A stretch of DNA of 15,952 nucleotides, from assembly GCA_018238825.1 (NCBI GenBank), contig JABCSP010000020.1:1-15952 (forward strand), written 5' to 3'. The notes beneath the pieces were generated by a model that had not been told where the DNA came from, searched no databases, and worked only from the letters and a program-made list of their open reading frames with translations. This document shows, one piece after another, positions 1 through 7,195 of this stretch; position 1 is the first letter of the stretch, and every line of letters begins with the position of its first letter. Source of the stretch: Candidatus Thorarchaeota archaeon (lineage in GTDB: Archaea; Asgardarchaeota; Thorarchaeia; Thorarchaeales; Thorarchaeaceae). Position numbers and translations under genes: made by a program.

Positions 1-4
1 GCTC

Positions 5-412
5 ATGTTTCAAGAAGATGGTATGTCAGATTTGAGTGATACAGACCTTCATCTAAATTTTGAATTCGAAGAAGATTTAGTTCTAGAAGGATTTCTCAAT
101 AGAATCCATGCACCACTCATTGTTGAGGAAATCAAGTCTTTACTTCCCATTAAGGGGAGAACTGCCCTGATGCGTACTGAGATGCAAATCACCTTAGGTA
201 TATCAAAGGGATATGCAAAACCAACGAATGATGTCAAGAAAGGTGATATTTCATACATGCCTCTCGGTGATACTCTTTGTATTTATCTAGAAGACTTGCG
301 AACGTATAGCAAAGTAAACATACTTGGGAAAATCACATCTTCAGAAACAGACCTTGCTTTACTGAAAGATGTAAGGAGAGGAAGCATGGTTCATATCAAG
401 GTAAGAAGCTGA
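5..412 (+). CDS. Cyclophilin-like fold protein (TM1367/PF04126-type)
   Basis: Predicted small cytosolic beta-barrel protein of 135 residues. The C-terminal part (about residues 58-133) has the pattern of the archaeal/bacterial cyclophilin-like family formerly called DUF369: an ITLG strand, a GDISYMPLGDTLCIYL stretch (residues 80-95), and VNILGKI (104-110) leading to a short basic C-terminal strand. Known members adopt a cyclophilin fold but lack demonstrated prolyl-isomerase activity, so no reaction is assigned. The first 25 residues are acidic and probably outside the domain. The start is uncertain: ATG at 5 and ATG at 23 are both possible, and the frame is open to the window edge, so the true start could lie upstream. 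It converges on the next gene with only a 3-nt gap. Family call is from pattern recognition. Confidence 0.7.
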   Translation: MFQEDGMSDLSDTDLHLNFEFEEDLVLEGFLNRIHAPLIVEEIKSLLPIKGRTALMRTEMQITLGISKGYAKPTNDVKKGDISYMPLGDTLCIYLEDLRTYSKVNILGKITSSETDLALLKDVRRGSMVHIKVRS

Positions 413-415
413 AAC

Positions 416-1021
416 TCAAAGTCGTTGCAAATTCTTGAGTAGATCTTCATGCTCATCAATTTCAATCTCAGAAGGGTCCACAACTATACCTGATTCATTT
501 GTGATAATGAGCACTTCAATTCCATCATGCTTCACACGTTTAATACCGCTACTTGAGAGTGCTCTTACTCTCAGTTGGGTTGTGTTAAACTCGGACTTGT
601 TCACCATTGCTACGGCTTGGACATCATGTCGGAGTTTGGATCTAGTAATCCTAAGCTGTTCCTTCAATTCTGCAACTTGAACTTGAAAGTTCTTACGCCC
701 ATCACTCTCTTCTATAAATTGTATTCGAAGCTCATCATGCACATTCTTTGCAACAAATTCCTTGGATTTGTCTATCCATGTTATAGTCGTTCCATCAAAT
801 TTCCTGCTTGTTTCAACATGACCTAAAGCTTTCAATACAGCAATAACATCATAGACTCGCCGTTTTGGGGTATCTAACTTCTCAGCTAGAAGATCACTCT
901 TAATCCCATCTTCTCCACACTCTTGAAGAATCCGCACTGACTCTTGAGCCAGGTCAACTAATTTCAACACTGCACCCCACTGAATATCCGGCGATGGCTC
1001 CTCATAGCCAACTTCCTTCAT
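416..1021 (-). CDS. E2F/DP-like winged-helix transcription factor
   Basis: Predicted DNA-binding regulator of 201 residues. Residues 16-84 read as a complete E2F/DP-type winged helix: a first helix and LQECGEDG turn (about 18-39), a second helix LLAEKL (44-49), the recognition helix KRRVYDVIAVLKALG (53-67), and a wing ending in ITWID (80-84). RRxYD is the DNA-contacting signature of eukaryotic E2F and DP proteins, and the I-x-W wing also matches (E2F has IQWLG). Residues about 109-137 form a probable coiled coil, followed by a beta-rich segment with EVLIITNESGIVVDPS (169-184). This order resembles the E2F coiled-coil/marked-box dimerisation region. ATG at 1021 has no clear ribosome binding site, so translation may be leaderless. 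The best alternative is a TrmB-like regulator, which can share RVYDVL, but the double arginine and the W in the wing favour E2F. Target genes are unknown. Confidence 0.75.
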   Translation of the reverse strand: MKEVGYEEPSPDIQWGAVLKLVDLAQESVRILQECGEDGIKSDLLAEKLDTPKRRVYDVIAVLKALGHVETSRKFDGTTITWIDKSKEFVAKNVHDELRIQFIEESDGRKNFQVQVAELKEQLRITRSKLRHDVQAVAMVNKSEFNTTQLRVRALSSSGIKRVKHDGIEVLIITNESGIVVDPSEIEIDEHEDLLKNLQRL

Positions 1022-1323
1022 ACTGATTGCATCACATATTTAGGTCTTTGTATTGCTCTCAGCTATAGTGCGATTTTCCGACGAGTTTGACGGAAGATAC
1101 ACACTACGATTTTTAGAAAGCATATCTCATATTAATGAATTCTAGTAAAAACACTCCACTTATTCATAATAGTGTAGTCTTTCATTCGAAAAATCGAAAA
1201 CAAAACCACGAGAACCTCAAAAGAAGAACAAAATTGGATTATTGACGGAACCAACAATTTCATAACAAGCCTTAGATGTCAGCTGACTCAGGAACCCACA
1301 CTTCGCAAGGAGTGGATTTGATT
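1022..1323. promoter_or_regulatory. Divergent intergenic region with repeated CGATTTT motifs
   Basis: This 302-nt gap separates the E2F-like gene (-) from the COG2403-type gene (+). No gene was seen. CGATTTT occurs at 1071-1077, CGATTTTT at 1107-1114, and its reverse complement AAAAATCG at 1189-1196. The last copy lies inside the inverted repeat TTCGA-AAAA-TCGAA (1185-1198). A second small inverted repeat, TTCCG-N10-CGGAA, spans 1076-1095. These could be operators, possibly for the E2F-like protein itself, but that is inference. Promoter boxes for either gene are not clear enough to place. The ribosome binding site AAGGAGTG at 1307-1314 belongs to the rightward gene. Confidence 0.4.
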
Positions 1324-2655
1324 ATGAGTAAAAAGAAAGTCATTATCATGGGAGCAGCCGGAAGAGACTTCCAAAACTTCAATGTCTACTTTCGAGACAA
1401 TGAAGATTACGAGGTTGTTGCCTTTACTGCCGAGCAAATCCCTGGAATCGGAGATCGTATGTATCCACCCGAACTTTCAGGTCCTCTTTACCCAAAGGGT
1501 ATCCAAATATATCCTGAAGAGAAGTTACCCGAACTTATCGAAAAATACGATGTAGAGCAGTGCATTCTTGCATACTCTGACCTACCCTATGAAACGGTTG
1601 GTCACAAAATTGCTTGGGTGAATCAGCTTGGGCCGGATATTCGTTTGATGGGTCCAAAGAACACCTCAATCAAGAGTAAGAAACCAGTGATTGCAATCTG
1701 CGCAGTCCGAACTGGATGCGGCAAGAGTCAGACCTCAAGGCGTGTTAATCAGATTCTTGTTGACATGGGAATTAAACCTGTGAATATCAGACATCCTATG
1801 CCATATGATCCTGATCTAACATCACAGATTGCTCAGAGATACGCAACTCTTGAAGATTTGGACAAGTACAGATGTACAATCGAAGAACGAGAAGAATACG
1901 AACCTATGATCAATATGGGCGTTATCCTCTATGCTGGTGTTGATTACGGTAAAATCCTCGAACAAGCAGAACAGGAAGCTGATCTGATTACATGGGACGG
2001 CGGCAACAATGATTTCTCATTCTACAAGCCAGACCTGCTAATCGTTATCACCGACCCTCACAGACCAGGACATGAGATATCATACTATCCTGGTGAAACA
2101 AATCTCAGAATGGCAGATGTTGTGATAATCAATAAGGTTGCCACTGCAGATTATGAGGATATCGAAGAGGTCAGAGATAATATCATGGAAGTTAATCCGA
2201 ACGCAATCATCATTGATGCAGCATCACCTCTCGGAGTCGAAAATATGGAATCGATTCGAGGTAAGCGTGTCCTAGTTGTAGAGGATGGTCCTACTGTAAC
2301 ACATGGAGACATGCCTTACGGAGCTGGATTAATCGCAGCAAGGAAAGCTGGTGCAATTATTATTGACCCACGGCCCTTCGCAGTCGGAAGCATCAAAGAC
2401 ACCTTCGAGAAGTATTACCATCTAGAAAACGTACTCCCAGCCATGGGTTATGGTAAGAAACAGATGGAAGAGCTTCAGCAGACAATCAACAATTCTGATG
2501 CGGAGGCTATTGTCATTGGAACACCAATAGACTTGAAGTCTGTTATCAAGATCAATAAACCAAGTGTTAGAGTCAAATACGACCTACAAGAGATTGGAAA
2601 GCCAGATCTTGAAGATGTTCTAACCGAGTTTGTGAAGAAACACAATCTCAAATAG
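1324..2655 (+). CDS. COG2403-type P-loop NTPase, cyclic 2,3-diphosphoglycerate synthetase-like
   Basis: Predicted cytosolic nucleotide-binding protein of 443 residues, matching the usual length of about 450-460 for this family. The N-terminal half starts with a Rossmann-like strand (KKVIIMGAAGRDF) and carries a variable substrate region. The second half starts with a SIMIBI-style P-loop (ICAVRTGCGKSQTSRRV), a TWDGGNNDF segment where a Walker B/switch acidic residue is expected, a VVIINK base-recognition-like motif, and a final Rossmann-like strand region. The family contains Methanothermus CpgS and many archaeal proteins annotated only as predicted GTPases, so the reaction here is not settled. 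The start is set at ATG 1324 because AAGGAGTG lies 9 nt upstream. An in-frame ATG at 1276 would add 16 low-complexity residues and has no such site. It is monocistronic, with a hairpin/T-tract terminator just downstream. Confidence 0.72.
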   Translation: MSKKKVIIMGAAGRDFQNFNVYFRDNEDYEVVAFTAEQIPGIGDRMYPPELSGPLYPKGIQIYPEEKLPELIEKYDVEQCILAYSDLPYETVGHKIAWVNQLGPDIRLMGPKNTSIKSKKPVIAICAVRTGCGKSQTSRRVNQILVDMGIKPVNIRHPMPYDPDLTSQIAQRYATLEDLDKYRCTIEEREEYEPMINMGVILYAGVDYGKILEQAEQEADLITWDGGNNDFSFYKPDLLIVITDPHRPGHEISYYPGETNLRMADVVIINKVATADYEDIEEVRDNIMEVNPNAIIIDAASPLGVENMESIRGKRVLVVEDGPTVTHGDMPYGAGLIAARKAGAIIIDPRPFAVGSIKDTFEKYYHLENVLPAMGYGKKQMEELQQTINNSDAEAIVIGTPIDLKSVIKINKPSVRVKYDLQEIGKPDLEDVLTEFVKKHNLK

Positions 2656-2660
2656 AATAA

Positions 2661-2698
2661 CCAGGGGGAGTAGTTTCCCCCAGGTTTCCACTTTTTTT
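2661..2698 (+). terminator. Hairpin plus T-tract terminator after the COG2403-type gene
   Basis: Six nt after the stop codon, CCAGGGGGA pairs with TCCCCCAGG (2661-2684, one A-A mismatch, small loop), and seven T residues follow at 2692-2698. The T tract runs into the stop codon of the convergent membrane-protein gene. The T-rich part fits archaeal termination; whether the hairpin contributes is unknown. Confidence 0.65.
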
Positions 2699-3644
2699 AT
2701 AACAGATACTTTGGAAGGTCAGATTCCTCAGTTCGAGACATCAAATCGCGATAGAGCACTGTAATGAAAATTGGAAATAGGGCACTGAACAAAAGGGAGG
2801 TTATACTGACTTCAATGATAATTGCGTACGGATTGAGAGATAGCACTCCAGCGATTCCTAGACCAAGAAGACCCAATAGAGTTGTTACAATACCCATGAG
2901 GAATACAGCTCCTATAACATGCTGCACATTTCCACTGGTTATTTTCCAAGATTTCCTCAGCGCATCAATGGCAGAGAGATCAGTGTCCACCACAATAGCT
3001 GCTGCTGGATATAACCTCGTGGATATATAGAGCACAAATATCCCACCCACTAACAAGAGTATGCTACCCATCATCATTAGCTGAATCGCTTCGGGAGTAA
3101 TGATAGGATTGTACGGGTCAGAAATGTCAAAACCTTCCAATGACCTAGTCATCAAAGCTATACTGGGAAACAATACAATTGAAACGATAAACGTCATCAC
3201 CAATTGGACAGTCACAATTTTAGCAACTTTTCCAAATGAATGTGAGAAACTCATTCTAATGTCCGCCTCCTGCCCAGCATAGTCATCAAGAGCAAATTTG
3301 ATTGCCGCTCCGATCAGTACAGCACCGATGACGAATGCTATGACTGCAAATGTAATTGAAATGGCAATCCGTGTTATATCTGGAAATGAGGTTAGTGTGA
3401 AAATACTGAATACATAACTTATGGGGTCTGTTTCAAGGACTCCGATGATTCCAAACAGCGTGGAAAGCACTACAAAGGAAATCAGAGTGAGGGCAACATT
3501 CACAAGACCAACTATGACGACGTATTGAACAAATTTACCAGTCCACAAGCCAATAGTTTTCGATACAAGCCCAAACGCACTGAGAGTATAATCTTCAATA
3601 TGCGGCTGAGATGGATCATATCCCAGTTCGTCTTCAAAAGCCAA
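2697..3644 (-). CDS. Six-helix integral membrane protein, GDPD-membrane-domain/DUF7847-like
   Basis: Predicted integral membrane protein of 315 residues with a soluble N-terminal stretch of about 35 residues and about six hydrophobic segments (near residues 38-68, 94-117, 142-165, 189-210, 243-268 and 273-297). The motif ALRKSWKITSGN (about 228-239), preceding the fifth segment, is typical of a broad family of archaeal and bacterial membrane proteins related to the membrane domain of glycerophosphoryl diester phosphodiesterases. No catalytic phosphodiesterase domain is present and the function is unknown. The start is placed at TTG 3644: GGAGGT lies 6 nt upstream, and the TATA-like box at 3683-3693 predicts transcription starting near 3662. 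The longer frame from TTG 3665 would begin before that point. Transcribed on its own. Confidence 0.72.
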   Translation of the reverse strand: MAFEDELGYDPSQPHIEDYTLSAFGLVSKTIGLWTGKFVQYVVIVGLVNVALTLISFVVLSTLFGIIGVLETDPISYVFSIFTLTSFPDITRIAISITFAVIAFVIGAVLIGAAIKFALDDYAGQEADIRMSFSHSFGKVAKIVTVQLVMTFIVSIVLFPSIALMTRSLEGFDISDPYNPIITPEAIQLMMMGSILLLVGGIFVLYISTRLYPAAAIVVDTDLSAIDALRKSWKITSGNVQHVIGAVFLMGIVTTLLGLLGLGIAGVLSLNPYAIIIEVSITSLLFSALFPIFITVLYRDLMSRTEESDLPKYLL

Positions 3645-3665
3645 TTGTCTACCTCCGTACACCAA

Positions 3666-3893
3666 GATACTTCCATCACTTTGTTATATTTTCTTTGCTC
3701 AACACGGTATTCTATCTGAGTTTGTTAAGAAGCATAATCGCAAGTAAAATTCAGCGGTGCGCGGGGTTTATCGCCGGACTTCTCATTATATTTATATTTA
3801 CATGCAAATACCGAAGGATTATTGGCATCGCTTCACAGAATAAGTTGAGCGTATATATCCTAATTTGCCTCACACAAAGAAAAATCGAATAAG
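3666..3893. other. Intergenic stretch between two leftward genes
   Basis: Apart from the TATA-like box at 3683-3694, nothing further was recognised in this AT-rich spacer of about 230 nt. Short open frames on the plus strand (for example 3611-3892) have no ribosome binding site and no recognisable domain, so they were not called. A GC-rich patch (GCGGTGCGCGGGG, near 3753) is unexplained. Confidence 0.35.
3683..3694 (-). promoter_or_regulatory. Archaeal TATA/BRE promoter of the membrane-protein gene
   Basis: On the minus strand the sequence reads AAAGAAAATATAAC. It gives a purine-rich BRE-like stretch followed by a TATA-like box centred near 3688, about 26 nt from a predicted start at 3662. 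That leaves an 18-nt leader containing GGAGGT before TTG 3644. The spacing is what is known for archaeal promoters; the transcription start itself is inferred. Confidence 0.55.
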
Positions 3894-3925
3894 AAAAAAA
3901 CTTGGACCGGGCTTTATTGCCCGGT
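3894..3925 (-). terminator. Hairpin plus T-tract terminator of the PaaK-like gene
   Basis: ACCGGGC (3906-3912) and GCCCGGT (3919-3925) form a perfect 7-bp stem with a 6-nt loop. On the minus strand a run of seven T follows (A run at 3894-3900) a few bases after the stem. It begins 10 nt downstream of the stop codon at 3936. This is a textbook intrinsic-type structure. Confidence 0.75.
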
Positions 3926-3935
3926 ACTCAAAGAA

Positions 3936-5531
3936 TCATGCAGGTTTTGGTCTACTATCAATGATATCCATGAATTTTATTCCGCCAGCTTTCTCAACAA
4001 GCTCTTCAAAACCGATGATGAAAACTTTAGGAGTAACTTCAGTGCTTTTCTTTGTCATATTTTGGATTTCAATGATTAGAGAGGAATGATCTGCCTTTAA
4101 TGGTCCCCTAGGAGCTACATAGATATTGAGCACATCCATACTATATGGATCTGACATGTCCTCTTTGGCCACCTCAATCTGAAGTTCCTCAACCTGTGCA
4201 ACATCTAGCAAATCAGTGCGGAGTGCGGTAAGATTTACTGTAGCACCCTTGATCTTCTTCTCAGCCAACCCCATAATCTCAAGTTGTGCTTCTGCATCGT
4301 TAGTACGGCCAACATCCCAGAAGAATGGACCATCTAATCCACATACAGGACACTTGCCCCTTTCTTGGTGTGATGCTACATCTCCGAGTAAGAAACCTTC
4401 AAACACGGTTCCAGTACCATCCAAGTGGAATAGACACATGTGTCCAGGTTCATCATCTCCAACGAAGTTGTACGTTCCATCATCATTGAATGATATTAAC
4501 TCAAAAGATAACATAAGTGGAGACACATTATGGTAAGGTCCATGATGTTTACATTGGACCGCAAAGGAAATCTTACTCTCGGAGGATGCGTATCCACCTA
4601 CTGCAAGGACCTCTTTTGCACCCTTCTCTTCCAGGGTTTCAACTATATCATTGACAACAGGATCATATATTTTCTCACCGGCAAGAAGTGTGATTATTTT
4701 CTCAGGAGCTTCATAGTCTTTAGATTCCTTCATTGCTCGGAAAAATCGATTTCTGAGAAAACTAGGCATTCCAGTGAATCCATTAGCCTTGAAAGAATTA
4801 GCAATTTCAACAAGTTTGTTACTTGGAATTGCACCTCCGCCACTTGTAGCAACGTAAAACTTTGACATCTCTCGAAGACCTAGATTTACAGCATGCCAGC
4901 CCAAATGTGGTGCGTAGGGAAATAGGTTCATACTATTCATTTCCCAGCCCTTTTGAATCCAAGGATCAACAGGGAGTTGGCCGGCTTTAACACAATTCTT
5001 TGCTAATAGTTCCCAATCATAACGAGTCAGGAATACTGGTGAAGGAAGTCCTGACGCCCTACCTGAACTCAACCAGAATTGCAATGGAGCAAATTGATAT
5101 TTTGCACGTTCTCCAAGTCGAGCCATTGCAGCCTTCTTTCCAATTCCAAGTTTGACTTTTGCACCATTATTTCGAATGAACTTGGCCATTTCAGTATGAC
5201 CTGTTTCTTTCGAGTACTTCATAAGATTGCCAATTGACTCAGAAGCTTCTCGTGGAGCTCCATCTACTTCAGAGGGATTTATGACGAACTTCGGAATGTT
5301 CTCCTTGTAGTCAATCTTCTTTACAAGCGGAATGTTATACTTTGCCCAGTCTTCTATACATGTGATATTGAATGGGTCAATATTGTTGTCTTTGAATAGA
5401 CGTCGATAGTATGCATGATTAGGCCAGACTTGATATCGAATGAAAGCCCGGAACTTCTTATCTTGCATCTCTTTTATTTCTCGGTGATTTGTCCGCTTGA
5501 GTTCTTGGAATGTGAATGTTGTTTTAACCAT
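3936..5531 (-). CDS. Phenylacetate-CoA ligase (PaaK)-like adenylate-forming enzyme
   Basis: Predicted cytosolic AMP-forming ligase of 531 residues, probably activating a carboxylic acid with ATP; the substrate is unknown. The N terminus follows the PaaK layout: a helix ending YYRRLFKDNNIDP (41-53) and a PLVKK segment (69-72). The ATP-binding loop is SSGRASG (155-161), GMPSF (254-258) matches the TPSY-type motif, and YASSES (314-319) matches the adenine/Mg loop. GDVA (383-386) and GRTND (408-412) match the conserved TGD and RSDD positions. Odd points: the stretch between the N-terminal domain and the ATP loop (about 85-150) is longer than usual, and CPVCG (394-398) lies just before GRTND. ATG 5531 has GGAGAGG about 7 nt upstream. 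It has its own terminator. The family is fairly sure; the subfamily is not. Confidence 0.75.
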   Translation of the reverse strand: MVKTTFTFQELKRTNHREIKEMQDKKFRAFIRYQVWPNHAYYRRLFKDNNIDPFNITCIEDWAKYNIPLVKKIDYKENIPKFVINPSEVDGAPREASESIGNLMKYSKETGHTEMAKFIRNNGAKVKLGIGKKAAMARLGERAKYQFAPLQFWLSSGRASGLPSPVFLTRYDWELLAKNCVKAGQLPVDPWIQKGWEMNSMNLFPYAPHLGWHAVNLGLREMSKFYVATSGGGAIPSNKLVEIANSFKANGFTGMPSFLRNRFFRAMKESKDYEAPEKIITLLAGEKIYDPVVNDIVETLEEKGAKEVLAVGGYASSESKISFAVQCKHHGPYHNVSPLMLSFELISFNDDGTYNFVGDDEPGHMCLFHLDGTGTVFEGFLLGDVASHQERGKCPVCGLDGPFFWDVGRTNDAEAQLEIMGLAEKKIKGATVNLTALRTDLLDVAQVEELQIEVAKEDMSDPYSMDVLNIYVAPRGPLKADHSSLIIEIQNMTKKSTEVTPKVFIIGFEELVEKAGGIKFMDIIDSRPKPA

Positions 5532-5708
5532 TAGACAGCCTCTCCAATGATATTACGTTAACATGATAACTGAAAAATCCAACATAATAGTGTTACGAAC
5601 TCGTTATTAGGAAATACACGACCTTAAAATGACAGTGTAGAAACCCATAATAGTTCAAATCATAAAGAACAATCAACTCAGATTGATTGGTCACGGAGTG
5701 TATCAATT

Positions 5709-6140
5709 TTGTCAGAAATCGACGATAAACTACAGAGAGGCATTATAGAATTAGACAAGGGCAATGAAAAGAAAGCCTTCAGCTACTTCAAAGAAGTCTT
5801 TGAAGATAGACAGGAGAACCTTCTGAAAAAAGTCCAAGATAATCCCAAGTCTCCAACTCTCATGTTGGATGCGCTTTATATGATACACTCGCTAGTATGG
5901 CTAAGAGTTGCAGAAGCAGGCAAGGATAAGAAACATAGTGTGGAACTTTATGGCAAAGCCGTTGGTACAGTTGAAGCTGCGAGATCTGCTCTAGGTCCCT
6001 TAGTAACAGGACTAGCACAATGGGCCAAGGAGAAAAATATTACCCAAGTTCGCAACAAAGCATTGGGTCTCCTAGCCGCAACAAAAGACCTTGAAGATAT
6101 GGCAAAGAAAGCACTTGAAGCAAGTCGCAAGATGGGATGA
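5709..6140 (+). CDS. Small all-helical protein of unknown function
   Basis: Not recognised. The 143-residue product is predicted almost wholly alpha-helical and rich in lysine and glutamate, with no membrane segment or signal peptide. Residues 6-35 (LQRGIIELDKGNEKKAFSYFKEVFED) resemble a TPR-like helical hairpin, and the rest contains two or three longer amphipathic helices (about 50-70, 78-105 and 112-141). A scaffold or protein-binding role is possible but not shown. The start is TTG 5709, supported by GGAGTG at 5695-5700 with an 8-nt spacer. It converges on the MazG-like gene with a 5-nt gap. A CATAATAG element at 5645-5652 lies where a TATA box could be, but this is weak. Confidence 0.65.
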   Translation: MSEIDDKLQRGIIELDKGNEKKAFSYFKEVFEDRQENLLKKVQDNPKSPTLMLDALYMIHSLVWLRVAEAGKDKKHSVELYGKAVGTVEAARSALGPLVTGLAQWAKEKNITQVRNKALGLLAATKDLEDMAKKALEASRKMG

Positions 6141-6145
6141 AGGAT

Positions 6146-6484
6146 TTACCGGTCATTCATATGACGTGACCACTTTTCAGCTGGGAATCGTTCTTCCATG
6201 ATGTCCAATTCAGATAATACACTAGATTCCAAATTGATATTGTAATGATTCGCCAGTTGAGTAAATAGATTGAATACTTGAGCGAATTCTCTATGAAGTT
6301 CATCCTTGTTTGGTGCTTCATGACCTAGGCCAACTACTTTGTATCCCTCATCGACTGTGATATGTCGAGATATTTCTCCAAGCTCTTCTATAAGATGTGC
6401 GAACACCAGTGATGCAGGAAATTTATCCCATCCCCGAGCCTTGTCAAAAGAATCTAATTTTTCTTGAATTTCCTTCAGATGCAT
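6146..6484 (-). CDS. MazG-like nucleotide pyrophosphohydrolase-family protein
   Basis: Predicted all-alpha MazG/dCTPase-type protein of 112 residues, the usual single-domain length. Members hydrolyse nucleoside triphosphates to monophosphates and pyrophosphate. The first metal motif is intact as EELGE (33-37), after the family-typical RGWDKFP (17-23) and FAHLI. The second motif, normally E-x-x-D, reads E66-F-A-Q69, so one acidic metal ligand is replaced by glutamine. The following helix FNLFTQLANHYNINLE (71-86) and the C-terminal EERFP are family-typical. The activity may be reduced or altered. The ATG directly follows the TAG stop of the upstream tRNA-binding-domain gene, with GAGGAT as ribosome binding site, so the two are translationally coupled in one operon. 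Confidence 0.8.
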   Translation of the reverse strand: MHLKEIQEKLDSFDKARGWDKFPASLVFAHLIEELGEISRHITVDEGYKVVGLGHEAPNKDELHREFAQVFNLFTQLANHYNINLESSVLSELDIMEERFPAEKWSRHMNDR

Positions 6485-7195
6485 CTAAATCATCCTCTTC
6501 ATAATTTGCAATACTTGAGCACGGGCTTGATCAAGTGCTGCATCTGGGGGATTCTCCATAGGACCAAGCTCTGTCGTTTCAGGTAACGGTTCTCCACCAA
6601 GGAACATTGCCTCACTTACTATATTCATCATTTCAACGGGAGGAAGAACTGCACAGGCGAGCTTAGTACCAGTTTCTACGTTAGATAAATTCGTCACGAT
6701 TTTCCAGATACGAGAACCATCAGTACATCGACATTCTGTGAGATTCTTTGATTCAGGCACAGATTGTATCTGACTAATTTCTACAGCAAGTAGATTAACT
6801 GCACGACCAGGCTCTTCATCATAGTTCCTCAATTTACGTTGAAAATCAGCTATAATCCTGAATGAGTAGTAGATTTCTGCAAGGGTAAGGAAATCCTTTG
6901 TGGTTGTAGCTTTATACCCAGCAGATTTTATCGCATCATCAACAGTCGTTCTAAAATCTGCAAGGCTTGATACAATCTTGTTCGTAGCCTCAAGGTCAGC
7001 AACTTGATCAGGTGGAAGATATGAGTATTTTACTTCATAAATTAGGCTGCCAGCTTGCTGTAGAATTTCACCGAGTTTCGAATACTCTATGTGGAATTTC
7101 ATTTTTCGATTATTAACTATTTCATTCAACCTACGAATAGCATCTTCTAAAATAATGACCCTTGCATCCTTTGCAGTATCCAAAGAATTCACCAA
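6485..7195 (-). CDS. tRNA-binding OB-fold domain protein with helical N-terminal domain
   Basis: Predicted RNA-binding protein of 236 residues. Residues about 1-125 are helical and unrecognised. Residues about 133-205 look like a divergent tRNA-binding OB fold of the type found in Arc1p/EMAP-II, CsaA and the C terminus of methionyl-tRNA synthetase: LLAVEISQIQSVPESKNL, WKIVTNLSNVETGTKLACAV, and a final SEAMFLG (194-200) where the family has SEGM. No synthetase catalytic domain is present, so it may act in trans on tRNA or aminoacyl-tRNA synthetases; that role is inferred. The start is uncertain: TTG 7195 has no ribosome binding site and lies in a palindrome, GTG 7192 is possible, and TTG 7183 has GGTGA just upstream. 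Transcribed with the downstream MazG-like gene. Confidence 0.65.
   Translation of the reverse strand: MVNSLDTAKDARVIILEDAIRRLNEIVNNRKMKFHIEYSKLGEILQQAGSLIYEVKYSYLPPDQVADLEATNKIVSSLADFRTTVDDAIKSAGYKATTTKDFLTLAEIYYSFRIIADFQRKLRNYDEEPGRAVNLLAVEISQIQSVPESKNLTECRCTDGSRIWKIVTNLSNVETGTKLACAVLPPVEMMNIVSEAMFLGGEPLPETTELGPMENPPDAALDQARAQVLQIMKRMI

Noticed and set aside
1276..1323. Longer N terminus for the COG2403-type protein from ATG 1276
   Set aside because: AAGGAGTG lies 9 nt before ATG 1324, and the Rossmann strand begins right after that start; the extra 16 residues look like translated leader.
3611..4089. Plus-strand open frames across the spacer and the end of the PaaK-like gene
   Set aside because: No ribosome binding sites and no recognisable domains; they lie antisense to a well-supported gene or over its terminator.
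4216..4865. Two plus-strand frames of about 110 residues inside the PaaK-like gene
   Set aside because: Antisense shadows of a strongly conserved coding sequence, with low-quality composition and no start signals.
5541..5575. Possible C/D box RNA (ATGATA ... CATGATAACTGA) before the PaaK-like gene
   Set aside because: Boxes deviate from RUGAUGA and the spacing does not fit a guide RNA; the stretch is better explained as the leader and promoter of the leftward gene.
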